Shown piece after piece: positions 43,572-51,677 of a DNA stretch of 64,000 nt; positions within the stretch are counted from its first letter, which is position 1, and every line of letters begins with the position of its first letter. Source of the DNA: Bradyrhizobium sp. G127 (GTDB taxonomy: Bacteria > Pseudomonadota > Alphaproteobacteria > Rhizobiales > Xanthobacteraceae); NCBI RefSeq assembly GCF_021502575.1, contig NZ_JAKFGN010000003.1:432501-496500 (forward strand). The letters are read 5' to 3'. The position numbers were made by a program, and so were the translations under genes. The notes below the pieces were generated by a model that did no database searches, had not been told where the DNA came from, and was given only the letters and a program-made list of their open reading frames with translations.

Positions 43572-45212
43572 TTACTCAGAATTCTGCAATTGCCTTGAAG
43601 GCATGAGAGCTTGCCTGTCGAGATAGGCCTGATAGCGCTCCGACGATTTTCGAAGATACGCTTTGCCCTCAACAACAAACCCATCCAGGTTATGATTCAG
43701 GCAGTAAGTTGAGAGATCATCCATTCTGTTTATGAAACCCCTCCCATTGAAATTCAGGGAGGTATTGCACAACACGCCGTGGCCAGTGCGGGTCTTGAAT
43801 GCCTTCAGCAGTCCGTACAGCTCTCGGTTTGTTTCGGCTGAAACTGTTTGAATTCGAGCCGTTCCATTGACATGGGTAACAGCGGGTAGGGCATCGGTTT
43901 TGACTTTTTGTGTGTAGAGCATAAAGGGGCTGGCCCAATCGCAGCCAAACCATCTTTGCGCTTCTTCCTCGAGACAAATTGGTGCAATCGGACGAAATTG
44001 CTCACGTTGCTTGATGTCGTTTAGTCTAATTCTAGTGCTGTCTTTAAATGGGGCCGCGAGAATAGATCGATTACCTAAAGCGCGCGGACCGATCTCATAC
44101 TTGCCGTTCACCCACCCAAGGATCAGGTCGCAGGCAAGCATGTCGGCAATCGTGTTGTATTTTGTCTCCGAGATATCGTACTGCGCCAAATCAAACGACG
44201 CGGCCTTGTTGAAGACTAGGCCTGAGTAAACATTCCAGTCGATTTTTGGATTACCAGTAAAATGAAACTGCGCATCTATTGCTGTTCCAATTGCCGAGCC
44301 CGAGTCATTTGCAACTGGGGGAATGAATATTTCGGTGAAAAGGCCCGTTTCCTTCCATTTTGTATTCCAGTCGCAATTCAGGCCACATCCACCCGCTATG
44401 ACTAAGGGCATTCCCCTTTTCAGATTCCTTCTTGCGAATTGATAAAAAGCATCAAAAATCTTGTCACTGTATATGCCTGCAAAATTACGAAACTCTGGGT
44501 CATCCAGCCCGACATCACGATAGGGTAAGTGCTCAAGGTCTTCGTACTCGGATAGCTGCCGGTAAGGACCCTCTAACAAGAAATCGAGCAATTTTTGTTC
44601 GACAGGCAATGGCACATCTCGTTTTGAAAATGAGGCCAAAGCCATAAGCTTCCCAGCGTCAGAAATTCGAAAATAGGGAGTATTCTTGGGAAAGGTTGGG
44701 TCAGCCAAGCCATAAAGCATCGCATAGCGATTTCCTGGCTTATCTAAAGCTTCGCCAAGCGATCTAATGTTTAGTTCTGAGTCAATCTCGTAGAATGAGC
44801 CGATCGCTCCTTCCCAAACCAATGCGTAACAAGGAGTGCCTTTCGGTAAAGGCGACATTCCAAAGGCGCAAAGTACGTGAGAGCGCTCGTGGGAGGACGA
44901 AAAATAATGAACGGGTTTACCCAATAAGTTTCGTTGGTTCGCGATGACATCGTTTTTTAATGTGCCGCGATAACCTGCATGGGTTATTGCTCCACGCTCA
45001 TATTCAAAATGATCCCTGGGCCACCAGCCGCCAGTGCAAAGGACATCCGGAATCTCACCTATTTCGCTCAGAACATCGAACACATCGCCACTTGATATGG
45101 GGGAGTATCGATAGTTCGAATTCTTCTCGGCTTCAATTGATAGAACTAGTCGAGCATCCTTGAGGTAGGCGATAGCCCCGTCATGTCCGGGATTGTAGGA
45201 AAGGATGTTCAT
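43572..45212 (-). CDS. NodU/TobZ-family carbamoyltransferase
   Basis: ATG at 45212 with GGGAG upstream gives MNILSYNPGHDGAIAYLKDARL. The N-terminal Kae1-like domain has the metal-binding histidines in FSSSHERSHVLCAFGMSP (about residues 104-121) and IAGGCGLNCDWN; the C-terminal domain shows the hallmark GKYEIGPRALGNRSILAAP and GHGVLCNTSLNFNG. At 546 aa it is full length. These enzymes make carbamoyl-adenylate and transfer carbamoyl to sugars, as in Nod factors or tobramycin. It is divergent from two glycan genes, so O-carbamoylation of a surface or secreted glycan is likely; no other nod genes are present. Confidence 0.9.
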   Translation of the reverse strand: MNILSYNPGHDGAIAYLKDARLVLSIEAEKNSNYRYSPISSGDVFDVLSEIGEIPDVLCTGGWWPRDHFEYERGAITHAGYRGTLKNDVIANQRNLLGKPVHYFSSSHERSHVLCAFGMSPLPKGTPCYALVWEGAIGSFYEIDSELNIRSLGEALDKPGNRYAMLYGLADPTFPKNTPYFRISDAGKLMALASFSKRDVPLPVEQKLLDFLLEGPYRQLSEYEDLEHLPYRDVGLDDPEFRNFAGIYSDKIFDAFYQFARRNLKRGMPLVIAGGCGLNCDWNTKWKETGLFTEIFIPPVANDSGSAIGTAIDAQFHFTGNPKIDWNVYSGLVFNKAASFDLAQYDISETKYNTIADMLACDLILGWVNGKYEIGPRALGNRSILAAPFKDSTRIRLNDIKQREQFRPIAPICLEEEAQRWFGCDWASPFMLYTQKVKTDALPAVTHVNGTARIQTVSAETNRELYGLLKAFKTRTGHGVLCNTSLNFNGRGFINRMDDLSTYCLNHNLDGFVVEGKAYLRKSSERYQAYLDRQALMPSRQLQNSE

Positions 45213-45359
45213 GTCGTCGCAGTCTCCCAATTAGCTCCAAATATGCTCTTGCGGCCCGAATTCTTTGAAAACAAATACGTGCTTTAACCTTCAGCTCAAT
45301 TCTAACTATGCATGCACACTACATGTGGATTGTGAGCTTTGGAACTAATACCATAAGGC

Positions 45360-46208
45360 ATGACTAATCGCGTAGACATGTCGGATAGTCCCGAGCACCA
45401 TCGGCAGCGCTCTGAATTTATCAGAGGTCTAGTCCAGCGCTCAGAGCTGGAAGGGGCATGCCACGACCAATACAAACAGTCCCCACCTAAAATGATTGTG
45501 CAGTTTTGGCATGATTTAACTGCCTGTCCGGCGGATATACACCAGTGCATATCTTCTTGGACCCGCTGGACAGCGAGAGGCTTCGAGCATCGCTTGTTCG
45601 ATGAGATCAGCGCAAAGGCATTTATTCGAAATTCGCTAGATGCTCGGCATGAGCAGGCCTTTGAGCGTTGTTACCACCCAGCTATGCAATCAGACTATTT
45701 TCGTCTGTGTTATTTATGGGAAGAAGGAGGCTTCTATGTTGATGCAGACGATGTCTGCATTGGTCCGCAAATTGATTTTCTCTTCAATGACGGTCGATTG
45801 AAGGTGCAGCCGCTCTGCTATGATATCGCATCATCAGCAATGATTAGCCCGGCCAGCTTCCTTCCAGTAGGAAATTATGAATCAAGCTGGATTTTTTACA
45901 TCAACAACAATCCTCTCATTACAAGCAGACGCCATCCGATTATTGAAATTGCTCTCAATCGGGCAACCGAATTGCTGCAATACGCAGATAAGGATGCGTT
46001 GCCGGAAATACAGACAACGACCGGACCGGGAAATTTATCTAGGTCAATTTTCGAATTTGGCGTTGGTGCAAAAGCTGTGGAGCGTGATTTGGTGGTACTG
46101 CGAGACTGGGAGTCGCTTGCTATTTCGAAATGGCCTCTGAGCTATCGTGACGATGCTCGGAATTGGCGCTTCTCTAATCAAAAGCGGTTTCAACGCGAGG
46201 AAAAGTAA
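45360..46208 (+). CDS. GT32-like glycosyltransferase (DxD type)
   Basis: The 282-aa protein shows PKMIVQFWHDLTACPADIHQCI near residue 42, the acceptor/donor segment HPAMQSDYFRLCYLWEEGG, and the DxD metal-binding motif in GGFYVDADDVC (D128, D130), as in GT32 (Och1/capsular) transferases. No membrane segment or signal peptide is seen. The next gene begins 6 bp after its stop, so the two form an operon read divergently from the carbamoyltransferase. Likely role: adding a hexose to a cell-surface glycan; donor and acceptor are unknown. Confidence 0.83.
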   Translation: MTNRVDMSDSPEHHRQRSEFIRGLVQRSELEGACHDQYKQSPPKMIVQFWHDLTACPADIHQCISSWTRWTARGFEHRLFDEISAKAFIRNSLDARHEQAFERCYHPAMQSDYFRLCYLWEEGGFYVDADDVCIGPQIDFLFNDGRLKVQPLCYDIASSAMISPASFLPVGNYESSWIFYINNNPLITSRRHPIIEIALNRATELLQYADKDALPEIQTTTGPGNLSRSIFEFGVGAKAVERDLVVLRDWESLAISKWPLSYRDDARNWRFSNQKRFQREEK

Positions 46209-46214
46209 TCTGGA

Positions 46215-48380
46215 ATGAAACTTACAAGGCCCTTGCATACTGTCTCTCGCATTTTGCACTCCTTATTTTTGAAGATTCGAGCATATTTACCGCGGAGACG
46301 TTCATACTCTTTTGTGCCATCAGCAGATGGTCAACAATCCGGTATCACCCAGATATACGTTATTAACTTAGATCGTCAGCCGGAGCGTTGGATAGATGTT
46401 CTTCGAGAGCTAGGTTGTATTTTAGGTGCGGACGGCGAGCCGCTGACTAAGTGGGCGGTAAGGTACTCTGCGAACGACGCGAGAAATGCCCCACACGACC
46501 TCGAAGATTTGGTAGAAATTGATCCCTTCTACACGCTAGGTGATCAGCTATATGTTGAGCCGCAGCCTCATGCGCTGCCTGACGAGTTTGATTTAGACCG
46601 TCCGATACGGATGAGTCCGGCAGAGATTGCAATCGCCCGCTCGCACATTGAGATCTGGAGGACCGTAGCGGAGTCTGATGCGCCTTATGCGCTTGTAGTC
46701 GAAGACGATGTTTGGTTTGAGAGGTGTTTCGCGAACGCTATTGATCAAGCGTGGCGCGAAATGAGGGAGATTGATAAGGCGGATCCCGCTTTTGATATTC
46801 TGTATTTATCTTATGCAGAGGCGCGTCATGGCGCACCAAAGGAGTTGATATCGGAAAACGTGTTTCGTCCAGAGCGTGGGCTTTGGTACTTGTCCGGCTA
46901 TGTATTATCGAAAAAAGGAGCGCAGAAGCTTCTTCGACTCCTTCCGTGTCGGGGGCCCATCGACCTTTGGATCAATCACCTATTTCATACCATTAATGTG
47001 CGAGCTCTTCGGCGTCCGGTGATCCATCAACGTCTTGATCTTGTTTCAACCAATTCATATTCGATTTTGCCTGCCCTATCGAAGATCGGCGTCCTCGACT
47101 ACAGCAATGCTGCACTATTTCAGCAGCAGCCGACCCAATTTCCGGTGTTCGCATTTGGCAGGCCGGGATCTGGACTGTCGTCACTTGCGATAGCGCTCTC
47201 GATGCTAGGCTATCGATGTTGCAGCGATATTGAGCGCATTCCGGAAGCAGAGCTTAAAAGAATCCTCGCCGGTTCTGCCAAGACCGTATTCAATGCCTAC
47301 GTCAATGTTGGTTCGCTAGAACCTCATTTGCGAACACTTATGTCGTGTTATCCGCAGGCTAAATTCATAGTGACTGAGGATAAGGAATCTGTTGGTTCTC
47401 GCTATGACGAAATGATGGATATCTTAGATGGTGCTGATGTAGTTCGTTTGAATCGCGATGAAGGTTCTGACTGGCGTGTGCTTTGTGAACATTTGAGGCT
47501 GCCGCCACCTACAGCATCGTACCCAACTATAAAAGACATTGGTCAGCGAAAGCATCGGGATGTTGTCATAGATAATGCAAGGGCAAATCGAGCTAAGCTT
47601 CTCAAGTCCGACCGGACACCATGGAGTGTAGGGCCGTATACGGGGTGGAACGGGATAAATGCGAGTCCAGCAGAACGGCCGCGCGCATTAGCTTTGAAGG
47701 TAAGTTTCGATGAAGATCTGATAAATATACAGCCACGCCGGTGGTTACTAAGAAGCGATACATTTCCTGGAAACTTGGGATTGTTCCGTCCTGCTAACGC
47801 GTCGATTGAGCCAGATATTGGTCTAGCACTTAAAGTTGGTCGAGAAGCACTCGGGGTGCGGGACTATAGCGCCGCCGCGATATCAAGTTCTGAGAGATTT
47901 TTGTACGGGCGTTTTGAGGCCACTCTGCAAGTAACGAACGTTTCAGGTCTAGTTACTGGTTTCTTCCTTTACCGTTCCTCGCCTCGCCAGGAAATTGATA
48001 TTGAGATAACGGGAAATTGTCCCACTCGGCTTTTAGTCAACGTTTTCTATAATCCGGGTTCGGAAGGGGCAAAGTTTGACTATGGCTATCGTGGGACGCC
48101 GGTAGCTATTCCGCTCGGATTTGATTCGTCCAAGGCCCCCCATCGCTACGCGATCGAATGGGATCCATGTGAGATTCGGTGGCTTGTCGATGGCGAATTA
48201 GTTCATCGTCGAGTCATATGGAATCCGACGCCTGTTCCGGATCTTCCCATGACATTGCACTTAAATACTTGGCCGACTCGCTCCCGTGAGCTTGCTGGTC
48301 GGCTTGCGGTTAGTAGGTTACCTGCATCGACAATTGTGCGAAATGTGTCGGTAGATGCATACAAGGCAGACAGAGTCTAA
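46215..48380 (+). CDS. GT25 - P-loop (sulfotransferase-like) - GH16 fusion protein
   Basis: A 721-aa protein of three parts. Residues about 35-280 resemble GT25 LPS-type glycosyltransferases (ITQIYVINLDRQPERW, SPAEIAIARSHIEIW, ALVVEDDVWFE). Residues about 308-430 hold a P-loop-like start (VFAFGRPGSGLSSLAIALS) and a pattern like sulfotransferase-type proteins (YPQAKFIVTEDKESVGSRYDEM). Residues about 495-715 form a GH16 beta-jelly-roll with the catalytic motif EIDIE intact (E593, D595, E597) and a WLVDGELVHRR strand. No signal peptide is seen, which is odd for GH16. A glycan-building and a glycan-cutting (or transglycosylating) domain in one chain is unusual. Confidence 0.8.
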   Translation: MKLTRPLHTVSRILHSLFLKIRAYLPRRRSYSFVPSADGQQSGITQIYVINLDRQPERWIDVLRELGCILGADGEPLTKWAVRYSANDARNAPHDLEDLVEIDPFYTLGDQLYVEPQPHALPDEFDLDRPIRMSPAEIAIARSHIEIWRTVAESDAPYALVVEDDVWFERCFANAIDQAWREMREIDKADPAFDILYLSYAEARHGAPKELISENVFRPERGLWYLSGYVLSKKGAQKLLRLLPCRGPIDLWINHLFHTINVRALRRPVIHQRLDLVSTNSYSILPALSKIGVLDYSNAALFQQQPTQFPVFAFGRPGSGLSSLAIALSMLGYRCCSDIERIPEAELKRILAGSAKTVFNAYVNVGSLEPHLRTLMSCYPQAKFIVTEDKESVGSRYDEMMDILDGADVVRLNRDEGSDWRVLCEHLRLPPPTASYPTIKDIGQRKHRDVVIDNARANRAKLLKSDRTPWSVGPYTGWNGINASPAERPRALALKVSFDEDLINIQPRRWLLRSDTFPGNLGLFRPANASIEPDIGLALKVGREALGVRDYSAAAISSSERFLYGRFEATLQVTNVSGLVTGFFLYRSSPRQEIDIEITGNCPTRLLVNVFYNPGSEGAKFDYGYRGTPVAIPLGFDSSKAPHRYAIEWDPCEIRWLVDGELVHRRVIWNPTPVPDLPMTLHLNTWPTRSRELAGRLAVSRLPASTIVRNVSVDAYKADRV

Positions 48381-48477
48381 TCGCGTACGTTTGGATCCAC
48401 TGCGACTGGGAAATGAGAAGATTAGGCAGGCTATTCTCTGCAAGGGGTGACGAGATTAAACGGCTGAAAACGGCCAG

Positions 48478-48506
48478 TGAGTTATAGAAACGGTTTCTAT
48501 AGCTCA
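48478..48506. repeat. 29-bp near-perfect palindrome
   Basis: TGAGTTATAGAAAC (48478-48491) and GTTTCTATAGCTCA (48493-48506) are inverted copies around one central G with a single mismatch, which would be a G-U wobble in RNA. There is no T-run after it, so an operator or a recombination-directionality site is more likely than a terminator. It lies about 100 bp after the last cargo gene. Confidence 0.6.
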
Positions 48507-48736
48507 TCGACCTGATTCCAAACCGGCAAAGAAACCGGCAATCGGATGCGGAAAAGTAGATCTAAGGGTTTGTTTTCTCGCGGATTGATAGCCGGAATAA
48601 ACTGGCAAATGCCTGGCTACTGCTTGCGATGAGCCTCGATGATCTCCCGACGGCGCTGGATAGGGAGTCGGCAAGCGACTCACGTCGGTGATGAATCATC
48701 AGACAAATAGGATTCCCTGATAGCTTGCCCGGCGCT

Positions 48737-48856
48737 ATCGTTTGCCGCACTCCTGCGGGAAACGATCTTTCTGCGTGAACTCTGACGCCGAAAGTGGCGG
48801 TGGGCTTTATTCTCGAGAGGCCGGTGCGTTATCGTTTGCCCACGACTGTGCAAACG
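48737..48856. repeat. two hairpins sharing the core ATCGTTTGC
   Basis: ATCGTTT-G-CCGCA pairs with TGCGG-G-AAACGAT (48737-48766), and a second element starting ATCGTTTGC (48831) pairs CGTTTGC with GCAAACG (48833-48839 and 48850-48856). The two start with the same nine bases and lie 94 bp apart. They could be protein-binding sites or REP-like elements. Confidence 0.45.
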
Positions 48857-48916
48857 AAAAAGCGGTCTAAACCCGTAGGTCGGGATGCCCACCAAAACCA
48901 CAGAATTCTTTGAAAT

Positions 48917-48936
48917 TTAGCACAAATGCTAGCACA
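48917..48936 (+). promoter_or_regulatory. paired TAGCACA repeats, candidate integrase arm sites (right)
   Basis: TTAGCACA at 48917-48924 and CTAGCACA at 48929-48936, a 12-bp period, 60 bp inside attR. They match the CTAGCACA pair at the left end (9030-9048). On the circular form the two pairs would flank the attP core on both sides at nearly equal distance, as expected for P and P' arms. Confidence 0.5.
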
Positions 48937-48995
48937 GAAATATTTTCAAGCGGCTTTATGTTAATTAAATCAGATATTTGATTGGCATTCCGGGC

Positions 48996-49044
48996 GGCTC
49001 ATAACCTGAAGGTCATAGGTTCAAATCCTATCCCCGCAACCAAA
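48996..49044 (+). repeat. attR direct repeat (49 bp)
   Basis: Identical to 8921-8969. It contains only the 3' half of tRNA-fMet, without the 5' half, so it is not a functional tRNA. It marks the right end of the island and is directly followed by the original chromosomal terminator. Confidence 0.95.
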
Positions 49045-49085
49045 CAAAAAACCCTTCTAGATCAGTGATCTAGAAGGGTTTTTCT
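49045..49085. terminator. bidirectional terminator right of attR
   Basis: ACCCTTCTAGATCA (49051-49064) and its exact complement TGATCTAGAAGGGT (49066-49079) form a 14-bp stem, with an A-run before and a T-run after. It was probably the terminator of tRNA-fMet before the island entered, and now may serve the minus-strand reductase gene at 49114. Confidence 0.85.
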
Positions 49086-49113
49086 TTGCCGGCGGATGTT
49101 CGCCCGAAGGGCG

Positions 49114-50175
49114 CTATGCGCCCGATCCGCCCGGCACGATCTTCTCGGCGAGCTTCTGATCCACGATGTCGACCGTGCGGTCGATTTCAGCGTTGGGCAT
49201 GTTCAGCTGATGCGAGATCAGCTTCACTAGCAGGTCGACCCGTTCGATGAAGGGGGCGCCGCTGGCGACTGCGCGGGCGGCCGACGAGGGCTTGAGCAGG
49301 CTTTCCGCCGCCTTGGCGTATTTCTCGAAAGGGACCTGATCCTGCGGATCGGCGCCCAGTCGCAGCGCGATGGCGTCGACATGCTCGTAGATCGACTTCG
49401 AAAGTTTCAGATCGCCATGCACCGCCTCGCGGATCGGCTGCGGATCGGTCGGCGTGATGCAGCGATAATTGCCGGTCAACAGCATCGACCATTTCGCCAG
49501 CGGCACAAACAGCGAGTCGAACACCTTCAGCTTTACGGGAACATCCTGGCCGTCGAGCTTCACGGCATCGATATCCGCTTCCAGTTCGCGCAGCAGCCTG
49601 TTGTGGGCCTCGTCTTCAAATATCGCGGCCTTGAAGTTGGTAGGCAGTCCGACGTGAAGCACGTTCGCTGCTTCCTCCGGCGGACGGAAGGCCTGCGGAT
49701 CGGGGGAGCAGAGCGTGACAAGTCCCGGCTTGAAACGTTCCCAGACCGTGGCATTGGTATAGGCTTCTTCGAGGTCCATGCCTTTAAGCGCTTCGATGCG
49801 CTTGAGATAGGGCAGCGGCGGCATGTTCATGATCGAAAGGCAAGGCAGTTTCGCCTCGGCAATCTTGATCATCAGAACCCGGATCGTGTGATTGGTGTAT
49901 TGCGGTTCCTGCATCGCAAGGCCAACCAGATCGTAACGCGACAGGCTGACTTCATGGGGTGTGGTTGCGTCCAGTTTGCCGGGCAGGTCGCGCGAGAAGA
50001 TCGAGCGATGCGCCGGTTCGTCACGCAACTTGATGCGGACTTCAGTGCCCTTGCTGTTGATGAGGTCTGCGGTCTGCTTCCGGCAGACCAGGGTCACGTT
50101 GTGACCGGCCATCAGCAGTTTCGTCGCCAGCAGGGAGCCGTATGAAGCTCCAAGAATGAGAATGTTGCGCGCCAT
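49114..50175 (-). CDS. ketopantoate reductase-like NAD(P)-binding oxidoreductase
   Basis: ATG at 50175 gives MARNILILGASYGSLLATKLLMAGHNVTLVCRK, a Rossmann fold like that of ketopantoate reductase (ApbA/PanE) and opine-type dehydrogenases, though the usual GxGxxG is here GASYGS. The rest of the 353-aa chain has a helical C-terminal domain (VDLLVKLISHQLNMPNAEIDRTVDIV). Strict PanE catalytic motifs are not obvious, so it is probably a divergent 2-hydroxyacid or polyol reductase. A GntR-like palindrome lies 160 bp upstream. No partner genes in the same direction. Confidence 0.75.
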   Translation of the reverse strand: MARNILILGASYGSLLATKLLMAGHNVTLVCRKQTADLINSKGTEVRIKLRDEPAHRSIFSRDLPGKLDATTPHEVSLSRYDLVGLAMQEPQYTNHTIRVLMIKIAEAKLPCLSIMNMPPLPYLKRIEALKGMDLEEAYTNATVWERFKPGLVTLCSPDPQAFRPPEEAANVLHVGLPTNFKAAIFEDEAHNRLLRELEADIDAVKLDGQDVPVKLKVFDSLFVPLAKWSMLLTGNYRCITPTDPQPIREAVHGDLKLSKSIYEHVDAIALRLGADPQDQVPFEKYAKAAESLLKPSSAARAVASGAPFIERVDLLVKLISHQLNMPNAEIDRTVDIVDQKLAEKIVPGGSGA

Positions 50176-50334
50176 GATCACCCGTTCAAAATTATGCCCT
50201 GATACCCGCCGAAGCGGGGACAGGGACAGTGTCCGTCACACCAGAAATCCCGTCTCGCCGGGAGCGGCGGAGGCCAAACCCTCAAGCGTCACAAGGGAAT
50301 AACCCCATGGGGAGGCCAATCGTCTAACGTATCT

Positions 50335-50359
50335 TGGTATACATCACAATCGTATACCA
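50335..50359. promoter_or_regulatory. GntR-like operator palindrome
   Basis: TGGTATAC (50335-50342) and GTATACCA (50352-50359) are perfect inverted half-sites 9 bp apart. TGGTATACCA-like half-sites are typical for FCD/GntR-family repressors. It lies upstream of the reductase gene (minus strand) and about 80 bp beyond the cupin stop, so it most likely controls the reductase. No GntR gene is in the window. Confidence 0.5.
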
Positions 50360-50391
50360 GAAGGCATTTAGGCCTCTTTGCCGCGCCTCAG

Positions 50392-50419
50392 AAAAAAGCC
50401 GCCCCATTGGGCGGCTTTT
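50392..50419 (-). terminator. rho-independent terminator of the cupin gene
   Basis: AGCCGCCC (50397-50404) pairs with GGGCGGCT (50409-50416) around CATT, with A and T runs on both sides. It follows the cupin stop (50439) on the minus strand. Confidence 0.75.
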
Positions 50420-50438
50420 GCCGGGCTTGCAGGATGTC

Positions 50439-50927
50439 TCAGTTGGTCTTGCCGAACTGCGGCTCGTCCGGCTTGCTGAAGACGTTGCCGCTCGGACCGT
50501 ATCCCGTGATCTGGATGACGGCGCCTTCCTCGCGCGTGCCGTCCCAATGCACCTTGCCGTTCGGATGCATCATGTAAGCGCCGGTCTTGAGCGGAATCGC
50601 TTTCTCCGGTTCGAAGGTTTCGCCCGTGCCCGTGTACCAGCTTCCCGACAGCACCACGACGTGACGGTCCTCGGGATGCTTGTGCGGCTTGCTCATGATG
50701 CCCGGCGGCCATTTGATGCGCAGCACGTAGATGCCGGGCTTCGACGGATCGCCAAACAGGGTCGCGACCTCGACGCCGACGCCGAACGGATTCTTGTACT
50801 GCTCTTCGCCCGCCTTGATGCGGATGAAACCGTCGCCATCGGTCTCGGCCTTCGCCGCTGGATGTGAAAGCATCGTCGCAGCAGCGATACAGCCAGCGGT
50901 CATCAGAGCAATCTTGATTTTATTCAC
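50439..50927 (-). CDS. exported cupin-domain protein
   Basis: GTG at 50927 has GGAGAG seven bases upstream and begins a Sec signal peptide (MNKIKIALMTAGCIAAATMLSHPAAKA). The mature protein of about 135 aa carries a cupin barrel: PGIMSKPHKHPEDRHVVVLSGSWYTG contains the HxH...E-type metal ligands of motif 1, and MMHPNGKVHWDG the motif 2 His. It is periplasmic, single-domain and metal-binding; catalytic role unknown. It is transcribed alone. Confidence 0.85.
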   Translation of the reverse strand: MNKIKIALMTAGCIAAATMLSHPAAKAETDGDGFIRIKAGEEQYKNPFGVGVEVATLFGDPSKPGIYVLRIKWPPGIMSKPHKHPEDRHVVVLSGSWYTGTGETFEPEKAIPLKTGAYMMHPNGKVHWDGTREEGAVIQITGYGPSGNVFSKPDEPQFGKTN

Positions 50928-51030
50928 GGTGGTTCTCTCCTTGCTTTTCTTGTTGTGCAAGGAAGTTAACCCGGCTGCGCCTCAGCGGGCAATGAACGTA
51001 GCGCTGCGAAAGCTGCTGCGCGAGACGTGC

Positions 51031-51555
51031 TCACCACGGCAGGCCGCGGAGGTCGATGGTGCCTTCGCGCAGCAGGCGCTTGATCTTGTAGACATAGGGC
51101 GTCAGCGCCGTGAATGTCCCGCGTCCGCCAGGCTGCTCGGCATAGACGGTGCCGTTGAAGGTCTGCCAGCCCAGCTTTTCGTAAAATGCGGCGGTGTCCG
51201 GTTCGCAGAACAGCATGCCGAAGTCGGTCGCCCGTTCATCGGTGAGGGTATGGATCGCGGCATTGATCGCCAGCGTCGCGTAGCCGCGTCCGCGGCAGTC
51301 CTCGCGCGTCGCCACGCCGCCGATTCCGCCGATGATCACCTGCCGGCCATTCCAGGTGCCGGTGCGGCGATAGATTCCGACATGGCAGACGACCTCGCCA
51401 TCCGCTTCGATCATCACCCGCAGGTCGGCATGAGCGAAGACGATGTGGCCCCATGGCAGCACCTTGACGGTCTCGGGCGGCCAGACCGCCGAAAGCAAGG
51501 GCTCTGCAGTGGGCCAGCTGGAATCTCCGGTCGCAATATCGATTTCGATACTCAT
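51031..51555 (-). CDS. GNAT family N-acetyltransferase
   Basis: ATG at 51555 (MSIEIDIATGDSSWPTAEPLLSAVW) gives 174 aa. The acetyl-CoA-binding motif A is visible as IGGVATREDCRGRGYATLAINAAI (shortened: VATREDCRGRGYATLA), and motif B as FYEKLGWQTFNGTVYAE. It resembles the NodA-like/aminoglycoside acetyltransferase group by the WPPETVKVLPWGH segment. The substrate is unknown. It is divergent from the MFS transporter gene, with 122 bp between. Confidence 0.82.
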   Translation of the reverse strand: MSIEIDIATGDSSWPTAEPLLSAVWPPETVKVLPWGHIVFAHADLRVMIEADGEVVCHVGIYRRTGTWNGRQVIIGGIGGVATREDCRGRGYATLAINAAIHTLTDERATDFGMLFCEPDTAAFYEKLGWQTFNGTVYAEQPGGRGTFTALTPYVYKIKRLLREGTIDLRGLPW

Positions 51556-51677
51556 TTTATTGCTCGTCCTTGCGCCGCGCACATCAGCATTGCCTTGGGG
51601 TCGATGGCAAACTAGCGATTCCGATGCCAAAGTAAGAAAAACATTCCAGCGCCCCGCGAGGGCCGGAGGAAATTGCA

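Larger units (their letters stand above)
48381..48990. other. non-coding right end of island
   Basis: No gene is supported in these 610 bp; short minus-strand frames (48562-48750, 48680-48901) have no recognisable domain. The stretch contains several palindromes and the paired TAGCACA repeats listed separately, so it looks like a recombination/regulatory end rather than coding DNA. It may also hold worn-out remnants of an earlier gene. Confidence 0.45.

Noticed and set aside
43572-45212. Symbiosis (nod) island
   Set aside because: The carbamoyltransferase is NodU-like, but no nodABC, nod box or nif genes occur; the family also acts on antibiotics and other glycans.
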